From Amorphophallus konjac (Eukaryota > Streptophyta > Magnoliopsida > Alismatales > Araceae): 64,000 nucleotides of DNA. The stretch is taken from the NCBI GenBank assembly GCA_022559845.1, contig CM040128.1:267846698-267910697 (forward strand). The letters are read 5' to 3'. Below the pieces are notes generated by a model. It was not told the DNA's origin and made no database searches. It saw nothing but the letters and a program-made list of their open reading frames with translations. The translations under genes were made by a program, and so were the position numbers. The first letter of the stretch is position 1. Every line of letters begins with the position of its first letter. This document shows, in pieces, positions 45,700-55,614 of the stretch.

Positions 45700-46480
45700 A
45701 GCTCATGGCTCAGTCGGTGCGATCCGTGTTCATTGTGCATGTGTGCATTTTTCTCATCAAAGTCTGTACATTCTTTGATAGCAAGTATGTACATCGTCCT
45801 GTCGCATGCACACAAAGTCTACGCATCCGTTGATGGCAAAGTCTGTACATTCCTTTTCGATGTACATACTTTCCCATGAAGTTTGTACACTCGTTGATGA
45901 CATGTTTATACATTCATTTTCGATGTACATACTTTACCATGAAGTCTATATGCTCGTTGATGGCGAAGTCTGTACATTCCTTTTCGATGTACAGACTTTC
46001 CCATAAAGTCAATACGCTCGTTGATGGCTAAGTCTGTATATTCCTTTTCGATGTACATACTTTCCCATGAAGTCTACACATTCGTTGATGGCAAAGTCTG
46101 TACATTCCTTTTCGATGTACAGACTTTCCCAGGAAGTCTGTACACTCGTTGATGGCATGTCTGTACATTCATTTCCAATATTCATACTTTCCCACAAAGT
46201 CTGTACATTCTTCAGCAGCAAGTCTATACATCGTCTTGCCGCTCGCACACCAAAGTCTATACGTTCTTTGATGGCAAGTCTGTACAACCCTTAAAGTCTG
46301 TACATTCTTCAGTAGCAAGCCTGTACATCATTGTGTTGTAGGCACAGAAAGTCTGTACAGTATTTGAGAGCATGCCTGAGCATCTCTCTTCAATGTACAT
46401 ACTTTTGTGCAATCTTTCAAAATAAAGTCTGTACAATGTGTATTGCGCAAGCACAAGCCCTGCATCGACTTCTGTGCTGC
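45700..46480. repeat. Hairpin-forming tandem array, unit about 60-65 bp
   Basis: AAGTCTGTACATTCCTTTTC then GATGTACA(G/T)ACTTTCCCA and a GTTGATGGC block recurs about ten times. At 45966-45998 arms AAGTCTGTACAT / ATGTACAGACTT are perfect with a 9-nt loop; at 46093-46127 the arms are 13 bp. No coding function. Confidence 0.88.
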
Positions 46481-46539
46481 AAACGTGCATGGGCCTACTC
46501 ATGTGCACTAACCCACCAGATCTGCACCGACCCTGTACA

Positions 46540-48026
46540 TGCATGTTAGTTCATGTTAGAACCCTTGTCCCCATCTCTTAATTCCCTGGTCCCCCCCTTC
46601 CTTTCCTCGTCCTTTTATCCTTCCCTTTTGCCAACTCACGACCACCCTCTCAGACATTCCCCATTTTTACTGTTTGCATATTCCCCTCATCCTGATCACA
46701 TGGCTTCCTGGTCCCCCCTTCCTCCCTCTGCATGCACCCAAGTGTTGGCCATGATTCTCAACCCAACACCCCCACCTCCTGGGCCAGCTAACCCACGGTT
46801 CCCTTTGCACCCTTCGCATAGACCCACCACCACTGCCACACCCAGAACATGTTTCCCACTACCCCTGCCCTCTGCCAACAACCCACGTGAACCCCCACAT
46901 GATAGAGGCATCTTTCAGATCCCATGCCAGGACCCTTCCCACTCTCATGGATTCGAGAGCAAGAGCCCAGACTCTCCTGGGACCATTCCTTCCACTTCCC
47001 AGAACCCTCTCCACTCCGGACACCCAAGACTCCATTCCTTCTCTTCACCCCCCATCTCCCAGAAGCAGACCGAAGGAACCCCGTCCATTTTTCCCTCACT
47101 TATCTTCCCCTCACACTGCCCAACCCTCCACAGACTCCACTCGGATCATCCACTTCCGTCTCCCAGAAACACCACCACACCCTCACTTCTTTCTCTCCAC
47201 AACCACCCCCCATCTCACCATCGTGAAAGCCACCACGAGCCCCTCCTCCGTCTGACTTTCCTCCTGACCCTGCTAACCAAACTCCACTGCCACCTCTCCT
47301 TCTCCCTTTCCTCCTGCTCGAACCGCACCCTCCACCGACCACCACTCTCCCTCGTCCAACCGCCGTGACCCCTCACTGCGATCCCACTTCACCTCCCTGC
47401 ACCCCCTCCATGAGCACCTTCAGTCCCTCTCCAGTACGGCAGCAGACCTCCACCAGACGCCGACGGGCACCCAACCCGAGCCATCATAGCCACCCTTCGC
47501 CTCTGCTTCCGGTCGTCCGGCATCAACTCACTGCACTCCCTGCCGCTCGTCGCCCACCGCCAGGAGGCCCTCATCGACCTCGCGTAACCACCAGGAGGCT
47601 CAAGTCATCATCGCCGCTCCACCCTCACACCACCGCGGTCGTCACCCTCCTAGCTGCAATGCCATGGGCCGCCGCCGGTGACCTTCAGTCACCTCCCCAC
47701 GCCATCGTCGCCCACCGACCATCGCGCTCGCCACCGGCAACCCACCACCTTCGCCGTGAAGCCACTGCACGCCACCTCCTCCGGCCGCTGCACTCCTCCG
47801 GTCCCCCATCGTGAAACCTGTGAAGCCACTACCGCGGGCCTCGTTGCCCTCTGACTGACGCGCACGCCCTGCAGCACCCCCCGTCCAGCTGCCCGCGAGC
47901 CACACACGGACGTCGCCCACGTCCTCGCCACGACCGCCACCGCCGTCGTCTTCCTCCCCTCCGTCTTCCCTTCTTCCTCCTTTTCTTTCCCTCTCGATCT
48001 CTCTCCCCCTCATTCTTTTTTTTTAA
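46540..48026. other. Pyrimidine-rich, low-complexity DNA
   Basis: Strongly C/T-biased plus strand (CCCCCACCTCC, CTTCC, TCTCC). Long open frames rich in Pro, Ser and His, such as 46553-47368, follow from the composition, and I see no domain. It ends in a T run at an assembly gap. Confidence 0.6.
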
Positions 48027-48126
48027 NNNNNNNNNNNNNNNNNNNNNNNNNNNNNNNNNNNNNNNNNNNNNNNNNNNNNNNNNNNNNNNNNNNNNNNNNN
48101 NNNNNNNNNNNNNNNNNNNNNNNNNN
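48027..48126. other. Assembly gap of 100 N
   Basis: Exactly 100 N, the usual placeholder for a gap of unknown size. It lies in CT-rich low-complexity sequence, so continuity between the two sides is not proven. Confidence 0.99.
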
Positions 48127-49200
48127 CCCTCCGTCTCTCTCTCTCTTCTCTCTCCCCTCTCACTTTCTCTCAGGCTCTCATTCTGGTCTCTGTTCTCTCC
48201 CTCTCGATTGCCCTCTCTTCCGTTTCATTGTTTTTCTTAGTCCTCCACTCTCTTTCTTTTCCTCTTATTTTAGTATTCTGTTAAGTCTCTCCCTGATTCT
48301 CACTTTCTTTCCTCTTCTTTTACTTTTCCTTTATCTTGTTTATCACGTTTCTTTCTCTCACCCTCCTTTTATTTCCCTGCTCCTCCCTCTCTCGTGACTT
48401 TCCCTCCACACACATATATCATATAATATATCCCTTCTTTTATTTTTTTTTCGAAAAAAAAGGTTGAATAATAAAAATACAAAAAATAGAGGAGAGTCTT
48501 CTCCTCTCCCTCAACTTCTCTCGGTGTGTTTGTAGGTGTGTGCTCTGCGGAACAAAAGAGACCTTTCGGTCTGATCTTTGTTGAAGTCGGTGGAGTAAAG
48601 AAGGTCGAGGGCACGAGAAGACATCCCACTCTGCCGTGTATTCACGTCGTCCTCGTCTTGGAGAAGCTACCTCGAGCCCGTCATCGGCCTCCCAATAAGC
48701 TTCTTCACCCTGTCGTCTTATTTGTTTTTATTTCGGTAGTTGCATCGCATTGCATGCATCGTCTGTCATCCCCATTGCATCTCTCTCCCCGAGAGACCCC
48801 TTGTTTGTTCATTCATCGTATTGTCTATCCACCCCTTTTCCGTCTAAAAAGGGGTTTCAAACGACACCAAACAGGTGCGTGTTTGAACGTGATCGTGCCA
48901 TTTTCATTTCAAGGGACCGGTACTACACTACTTTTCTTCTAGTCCACCATCTGTTTCTTTTGTCTGCTGTGTTTTGCAAGGGTAACCGAAGGGAGCCCTC
49001 TTCGTCGGCCGGCCGAAGGAAGAGGAAGAAGAAACCCACACAATCCCGTTGCTGGAGGCAAGACGCGATCATTCTTCTATTTTGAGGTACACTACCTCTG
49101 GCGATCACACCCTCCTTACTCCCGTTATGTTAATTCTTTACTTCATCCTCACCCACGCGGAGGGCCATCCCCGTGGCGGTTCCTCTCCCCATTTAATCCC
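48127..49200. other. CT-rich DNA and LTR-like text
   Basis: CT-rich to about 48400. 48500-49100 is ordinary-complexity DNA with no recognised domain, possibly leader or LTR sequence of the repeat-rich element that follows. Confidence 0.35.
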
Positions 49201-49204
49201 TGTT

Positions 49205-49960
49205 TAAACCCCGATCAAGGAACTAGTTCCTCGCGGGGGTCTTATTTTTCTGTCCTTTTGTTCCAACCCTGATCAAGGAACCCGTTCCTCGCGGTGGTTT
49301 TATTTTTCTGCCATTTCATTCCAACCCCGATCAAGGAACCCGTTCTTCGCGGTGGTTTCATTTCCTATACTTTCGTTCCAGCCCCGATCAAGGAACTAGT
49401 TCCTCGCGGGAGTCTTACTTTTCTATCCTTTCATTCCAACCCCGATCAAGGAACTAGTTCCTCGCGGGGGTCTTATTTTTCTGTCCTTTCGTTCCAACCC
49501 CGATCAAGGAACCTGTTCCTCGCGGTGGCTTTATTTTTCTGTCCTTTCGTTCCAACCCCGATCAAGGAACCCGTTCCTCGCGGTGGTTTCATTTTTCTGT
49601 CCTTTCGTTCCAACCCCGATCAAGGAACCCATTCCTCGCAGTGGTTTTATTTTTCTGTCCTTTCGTTCCAGCCTTGATCAAGGAACTAGTTCCTTGCGGG
49701 GGTCTTATTTTTCTGTCCTTTCATTCGAAACCCGATCAAGGAACTCGTTCCTCGCGGTGGTTTTATTTTTCTGTCCTTTCGTTCCAACCCCGATCAAGGA
49801 ACCCGTTCGTCGTGGTAGTTTCATTTCCTGTACTTTCGTTCCGACCCCGATCAAGGAACTAGTTCCTCGCGGGGGACTTTATTTGTCTGTCCTTTCGTTC
49901 CAACCCCGATCAAGGAATCCGTTCCTCGCGGCGGTTTTATCTAACTGGTGCGGTGGGTCG
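49205..49960. repeat. Tandem array of thirteen 58-bp units with internal palindromes
   Basis: GATCAAGGAA recurs 13 times from 49213 to 49906 at 57-58-bp spacing. Four units carry the perfect palindrome AGGAACTAGTTCCT (for example 49218-49231, 49391-49404, 49449-49462); others read AGGAACCCGTTCCT. The palindrome sits inside CCCCG...CGCGGGG arms. Frames across it stay open because 58 x 3 repeats the same peptide text. Confidence 0.95.
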
Positions 49961-50049
49961 CCTCCCGCGACCATTTTCATTTCAGTAATCTAATTTCTGC
50001 ACTCTAACATCATAACCCCTAACTGTTTAATTTCAGCATTCCCCTATCA

Positions 50050-50330
50050 CCGCCTTAAAACCCCGCGGAGAGTGACATCTCGCGGCGGTTTATTTGATCC
50101 CCTTTTCATTTTTTGTTATATATACTTATATTATAATAAAAACCCCGTGGAGAGTAATATCTCGCGGTGGTCTTATGTATATATACTTATATTTATTATC
50201 TATATTGCAATAAAAATCCCGTAAGGCCAATGTCTCGCGGTGGTTTCTATATGTATACATGTTCATTACTGCTGATATTACTATATTGCTGTTAAAACCC
50301 CGCAAAGACCAATGTCCTGCGGTGATATGC
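50050..50330. repeat. Four related hairpin units, about 70-80 bp
   Basis: AAA(C/A)CCCGCGGAGAG then TGACATCTCGCGGCGGTTT and variants at about 50057, 50138, 50213 and 50293. They share the C-rich arm and CGCGG(T/C)GGTTT arm with the 58-bp array, which suggests common origin. Confidence 0.75.
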
Positions 50331-50935
50331 TTTTGTTCATATTGTTCTTATAATTATCTGAGGAGTGATAAATCATTACAAATTCGAGTCTACGTGTCTT
50401 TCAACTTCCATTACGTGGGTTCTCAGACTCCTCAGTATATGAAAAGCTGCTCGCGGAACGGTAGGTCACGCTTACCGGGAATGGGTCAGTTTGTGCGAGA
50501 TGGTCTTCGGACCCCCATCTCCGCCACGTACCGGAGTCTGGTTCCATCTAGGTCTTCAGTGTAATCCTCTCGTCGTCTCGTCGTTTTTCTCCTTCCCTCT
50601 CCTTGGTACGATCCCGTCGTCCACACTGTGCATTTGCTCTCCAGAAATAATTAAGTTGAACTACTTGTGTATTAGAACAGAAACATAGTATATATCACTA
50701 TCTGTGTCAAGAGCCACTAGAAAGAAAAAGTAAGGAAAACATATGAAGAAATACATTCTTGAGAGACATTGTAGAAATATTCTAAGTTTATTATGAGAAT
50801 TTCTTAAGGGTAAAGAATCAATTTCTATCTGTGTCAAGAGTCCAGCAATCTACTCTCAACCATCTCAAAAATTCTGACAGTTCAATTGAGGCCAAATAGG
50901 ATCCTTCATTATGACCTCCTCCTGTGCGCCCTCAT
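50331..50935. other. Unassigned DNA
   Basis: No domain or repeat recognised. TCTATCTGTGTCAAGAG occurs at about 50700 and 50823. Confidence 0.3.
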
Positions 50936-53060
50936 TGTGACGACCCAGATCCCGGATACCGGATATACCCGATAGAACTACCGAGTAAACCCGATACCAC
51001 TTGAAACCCGCGAGGCCTCCCAAGAGCGGTAAAGCTCCGAAGGGATAAAAGGCATGTGTAGAGTACATTGAAGCCACAGAGATATAACAGTAAGCAATTA
51101 AATTTCATTAGATCGGTTTGCTAAAGTAGCAGAAATAAAATTACTTTTTAATTAACAATTTCAATTTAACAATTATACCAGAGTCCAGTCCAAAGGAAAG
51201 ACAAGCAGTACAGTCAACAGAGAGGAATGACGTACACTGAGGTCGGGGGAAGCCCGACGCAGGTACCGCTGGCAGCTACAAACACACCACACCAGGCATC
51301 GCGGAAGCAGAACGACGTCACCCACCAGAAAAGCAGGGGTGACCCTCGTGTCACTGGCCCAGTAGGGGTCACGCGGATCCCCACTGACAAACAACGCAGT
51401 AACACGGAACAACAGCTAAAACAACAGTAGTAGTAAAGCAGGAAAACTACCACTAGAAAGCTGTAAAAGAAAATCGGAACGGAAGGAGTAGAAACAGGTC
51501 AAAGAAAAGGGAAAAGCCGTACCGAACAAGCGCGGCTGCCGGACTAACCTCGGCTCCCCAAACTACTCCAGGCAGCAACAGGAAGGTGAACTCTGATCTG
51601 ACAAGGTCAGGAGTTACCGATCTGTCGGGCCTACAAAGACGGGCAAAAAGCCTAGGAAGAACCTAGACAGACACCGACGCTCTAAAGCATACATGACTCG
51701 ATTGCCATGCACACTCTTCTAGACACGACCACACACACACGACTAGAACGTCGTGCACACGACACAACACTGACCTCGGGCAAGACCACGAGAGGGCTAA
51801 CCCGGAAAGGTCACGACGTGCGAGAAACACGAGAGTCACGTGTCACGTGACGGAAGCACCTCCTTACTAGAAGAACAGCCAGCTGCGTCCATTGACGTTT
51901 TATGCTGCGCCTACAAGTGTCTCATCTGCGCTGTCGCCCGAAACACGACAGAGACTAAGACACACTCAGAACTAGAACAAGAACTACAGTAGCGAGTGAC
52001 TAGACAGGGTAACGCCCGTCGGCGTCAGTCCAACGCCCCTGACCACGTGTGCACACACCGACTCTTGCTGGAGAGTCAGGCCTCTAGCTAGTTTTCCCCA
52101 CCCAGCAGGACGCCACTGTACAGCGGGGGCCCACGGAAACTAGCTTACAAACCGTATATCGGGAACTGCCTTCGCCACCAACTCCCAGGTGGGTCGACAC
52201 GTCGTAACGTGTCGTAAGGCTATGACTAGTGGAGGCTCACTAGACACAGAGACTCTGAAACAAGAGTGTTGTAGTACATATAGGCAAGGAAGCACTGTCG
52301 CACGTACTACGAAGCACCAAGGCAGCAAGACAACTGCCAACATACTCAGGACGAGGTGACTAGACCTACTAACACAACGATCCTCGAGTCTCACAACTCA
52401 GAGTCAAGATCGTTGTACAACGGCAGAGACACACCGCCAATCGGTCTAATCCTAAGCCAGAGGAAACAACCGTAGAAAATGACACATGGAGACCTGAGTG
52501 ATCAACGAGACCCTCAGTACACCTGGACACGTAAATCGAGGTAAGATGATACCTCGAGGCACCCAGAACCATGTCTCGAACTGGACAGAACCACCGATAC
52601 ACACAAGGTCACCTGTCAACCACTGAGTCACCCCGGGTTGACCGGAACCGGACAATGACGATTCAACAGTAGGAAAGAGAATCCTACTCCAAGCAAGAAA
52701 ACTCCTGGCTACCTCATAACATAGTCTTAGCCCTCATAGGACGTCAGGAGACATCCACAGGACAACAGGCAGACCACAAGGTCAAGCCAAGACAAACAAA
52801 AATCGAAACGACGAAGAACAACCCTCTGGGCATAAACGACTTCTTATCCAGCTGTGGACACTCAAAATTTTTGCGGACAGCGAGCGCATTCTAACTCCAG
52901 TCATTTTGAAGCGGACGGAAAAAAAAGAAGAAGGTTAGAAATGAAAGAATAAATAATGGTGAAGAAACAAAAAGAAGAGAAGAGAAAAAGAGAATGAAAA
53001 ATAAAATAATATATATAAGTAATATATATATATATAATTATAAATAAATAAATAAGTAAA
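50936..53060 (-). repeat. Second Tekay-like LTR, solo or truncated
   Basis: It ends, on the minus strand, GATCTGGGTCGTCACA at 50936 and shares ordered blocks with the LTR at 39804-42210. No PBS follows its end (the adjacent plus text is CTCAT, not a tRNA complement) and no gag is near, so it is a solo or broken LTR. Its other end is unclear, between about 52880 and 53060, in a GA/TA-rich tract. Confidence 0.65.
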
Positions 53061-53139
53061 AAGGGGGTGGCCCACTCTCTTTCTCTCCCGTTGTTTCTCT
53101 CTCTCTCTCTCTCATTTTCTCCCTCACCGGTGCGGTCGC

Positions 53140-53250
53140 CTCTCGCCGCGGCACACTCCCGCGTGAAGCCCCTCCCCGGCACACTCCCGCGCGAGGCCCC
53201 CACGGCACACTCCACTCCACCTCCCACGGCACACTCACACTGTGCCGGGT
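53140..53250. repeat. First block of CCGG(C/T)ACAC motifs
   Basis: Four copies of CGGCACACTCC(C) at about 22-25-bp spacing directly before the captured MIC60 5' end. Confidence 0.8.
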
Positions 53251-53360
53251 AACACCCCAAAAGCCGTACCGGATCAACCCCCATTCGCACTGTTCACCTC
53301 ATCCCAATCTCCCCACCTTTCGTCGGAGTGTTGCGGCGTCCTCCCCGGAGGGCTCCGAAC

Positions 53361-54580
53361 ATGCTAAGAAGGTGTGTGCTGGGCTTGTCGTCGTCAGGGA
53401 AGTCTGTCAAGTCGTCTACAAAAGCAGGCCACTGTAAAGACACTTTTCTTTGTTCTTTCTTCAAGATGGGCATTGTCATCTGCACCTAAACCAAATCCAC
53501 CCAAAGGCTCCACGTCTACTTCAGGGAAGCCCTCTAGTTCAGGAAGCTTATTGCCTAAGCTTTTTGTTGGAGCCATGGCGGTTGGAGCAGCAGTTGGGAC
53601 AGTTTACCAAGCCATATGTATTGGAAATTCTCAAGTCACACGTGGGGACTTTTCCCTTAAATCAAGTAAGTTGGATGCTCGTAGTTCAACATTTAAGGAA
53701 CATTCTCAAGATGGAGCTGACTCTGCCAGCAAGGAAACAAGTCATGAAAATTCTAAACTTGAGGTTGTTGAGGGAATTGATCAAAGCCACCAGATTAGTG
53801 ACGTAGAGATGAACAAGAATGATGCTTCAGAAATAGCTTCGGAGGAGGAGATTGTTGTCATCTCTGTGGAGGGGGTGGCTGCTGTCAAAGAGAATGAGCC
53901 GTCAACCTTTTTTTTAGGACGAGACTGAAACACAAGGAGGAGGAATTGGAGTTAAAGCTCAAGGAATTCCGGGAACTAGGTAAAGCTGAGTTACTTGCAG
54001 CTACTGCAAAAGAGAAACCATCTCACATGGAGAGAATGGCTGAGGCTAACCTTCATATAAAGGCCTTGTGTATGGCACTGCATGCAAGATCGGAAGAGGC
54101 ACGTCAAAGCTACTCCATCCACAAGCTTGCTTTGGGAGCACCTACCTTAGAAGGTGCATTGTCCAAAGGGCTTCCGATTAAGGAAGGGATGGATACACTT
54201 CACTCCTCTCTTGTGGGGCTTGAGAGGGACTCCCTTCTAGATTTGGTGCTTTCAACTCTTCCAGAAGAGACACTGAAGAATGGAACGAATACCCTGTGTC
54301 AATTGAGCCAAAAGTTTGATTCATTGAAAAGAACTCTTCCACATTCTGGCCTTGTTCCATCTGGCGGAGGTGGCATCCTTGCACATACTGTGGCTCATAT
54401 TGCATCGCCCATAAAGATGAGAGAAAATAGTCTTTCTGGAGATGGCATTGAATCTGTTATCACTAGAGTTGAGAGGTTTCTAGCTGAAGGAAGACTTACC
54501 GCAGCGGAATATGTTTTGGAGAAAGGTGTTTTCTGGAACAGAAGCAGGGGGGGGCAGCAAGTGAGCGGGTGAGGCATGCA
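53361..54580 (+). pseudogene. Captured, intron-less copy of MIC60 (mitofilin) with internal deletion
   Basis: MIC60 organises mitochondrial crista junctions. The copy starts MLRRCVLGLSSSGKSVKSS at 53361, the family's start, then shifts frame near 53440 and continues with GKPSSSGSLLPKLFVGAMAV, the single membrane span. It runs to a TGA at about 53926 and resumes with ELKLKEFRELGKAELLAATA, NLHIKALCMALHARSEEARQ, HKLALGAPTLEGALSKGLPI, DSLLDLVLSTLPEETLKNGT and GDGIESVITRVERFLAEGRL. Most of the central coiled coil is missing. After LEKGV a frameshift leads to ERVRHARSR, again MIC60-like, and similarity ends near 54580. More than 600 bp of C-terminal coding sequence is without introns, which suggests an RNA-derived copy. 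Stops and frameshifts make it non-functional. Confidence 0.85.
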
Positions 54581-54870
54581 AGAAGCCGGTGCCCCCCAAC
54601 CTGGCATGTCCGCTGGCCTCCCGACAACACTTAAACGGTGGCTTCCCAACATATCCAACCGGAGGGGCATCTTCTTTATTTAGACGGCGGCCACCGCTGC
54701 ATAACCGGTGGGTGGCACTGTAGCACTGCTAGCCCTCCAAATGATCCGGTGACACCACCTCCGCCGGCACACCCCAAGTGGCCTTCGGTCGACACACCCG
54801 CAAGAGCCCCTCCGCGGCACACTCCCGCTACACCCGGCACACCACTGTGCCGGGTGGGATACGCTGCACC
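54581..54870. repeat. CCGG-type repeat spacer between captured gene pieces
   Basis: Contains CCGGCACACC, CGGCACACTCCCGC and CCGGTGACACC copies and AACCGGTGG-type text, the same family as the long array at 55615-58265. It separates the MIC60 and isocitrate dehydrogenase pieces. Confidence 0.7.
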
Positions 54871-54871
54871 G

Positions 54872-54998
54872 GAGTCTATGGCATTTTCAGAGAGATGGCC
54901 TGTTTACTTGGGCACTAAAAATGCAATCCTGAAGAAATATGATGGCAGGTTCAGGGATATACTTCAGGAGGTATATGAAGCAAAGTGGAGAGAAAATT
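54872..54998 (+). pseudogene. Captured fragment of NADP-isocitrate dehydrogenase
   Basis: Encodes SMAFSERWPVYLGTKNAILK, then KYDGRFRDILQEVYEAKW, matching the conserved (K/R)WP(L/V)[25 protein letters not shown] segment of plant NADP-dependent isocitrate dehydrogenase. That enzyme makes 2-oxoglutarate and NADPH. Only about 42 codons remain, without the active-site arginines. It is joined in frame to the Mei2-like piece, so an open frame (54638-55084) is chimeric. Confidence 0.82.
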
Positions 54999-54999
54999 T

Positions 55000-55345
55000 G
55001 AAGAACAATCAATATGGTGAACATCCTTCTGGAACACCTTTTATAAGGAATATGAACAGCAATGTTGAAGATTCTGAGCTATGACATAAATCCTGCAAGC
55101 ATCGTGGGTTTGTTGGGATATCATACTATGACCTGAGTCCAGCATGCAATGCAATGAGGCACTTCAAAATGAGCTTTTAAGATGGAGGAAGCTTGACATA
55201 TACTTCTCAATTCCAAGGACAATCCCTCAGAGAAAGATATGAACCAGGGTCACATTCAGTCTTGATTCTTCTGTTTCAAATGATGATCTCCGTCAGAAAT
55301 TTGGCGTTTATGGGGAGATTAAAGGGATCCAGGTATATGCACGTG
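55000..55345 (+). pseudogene. Captured fragment of a Mei2-like RNA-binding protein
   Basis: Starts with GEHPSGTPFIRNMNSNVEDSEL-type text (RRM1 beginning; about 55017-55081), stops at TGA 55082, then continues in pieces: HRGFVGISYYDL (RNP1-like), NAMRHF, RWRKLDIYFSIPR and DDLRQKFGVYGEIKGIQ (start of RRM2). This order is that of plant AML/Mei2-like proteins, regulators of meiosis and growth. A deletion removed the middle of RRM1 and several frameshifts separate the pieces. Confidence 0.78.
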
Positions 55346-55590
55346 ACACAGCAGGTACCTGCTGAAGTTGCTAGCTATGCACAAGGAAATCTAAATGAAC
55401 TGGGAGGCTCGTTGGCTTGAATTGGGAAGGCTCTGCTTCCAGCGTCTATTGATACAAAGGCAAGCCTGCCAGCTCAGGCAGGTTCAACCTCGAACACCGC
55501 ATCCATCACTACTGCAAAGGAAATTGATGATGCCCGCTTTCTTTCCAAATGCCATATCTGGCAGGCCAGTGGGCCATTAAATAGCGGGAG
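55346..55590 (+). pseudogene. Further exon-like fragment of unknown gene
   Basis: Text such as VPAEVASYAQGNLNELGGSL, a TGA, then IGKALLPASIDTKASLPAQA looks like coding sequence of ordinary composition and differs from the flanking repeats. I do not recognise the source gene. It may be a fourth captured piece. Confidence 0.4.
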
Positions 55591-55614
55591 CATTTAGTGC
55601 CCCCCCCCCCCCGG

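Noticed and set aside
45345..46480. CRISPR-like array
   Set aside because: Units are contiguous and vary throughout, with no constant repeat separated by unique spacers, and the DNA is a plant nuclear genome.
46553..47368. 271-codon Pro/Ser/His-rich open frame
   Set aside because: It follows from strongly pyrimidine-rich DNA; no domain, and the opposite strand and other frames are equally open.
49294..49993. Open frames with repeated FLSFRSNPDQGT peptide
   Set aside because: Translation of the 58-bp array, open in several frames; not a repeat protein.
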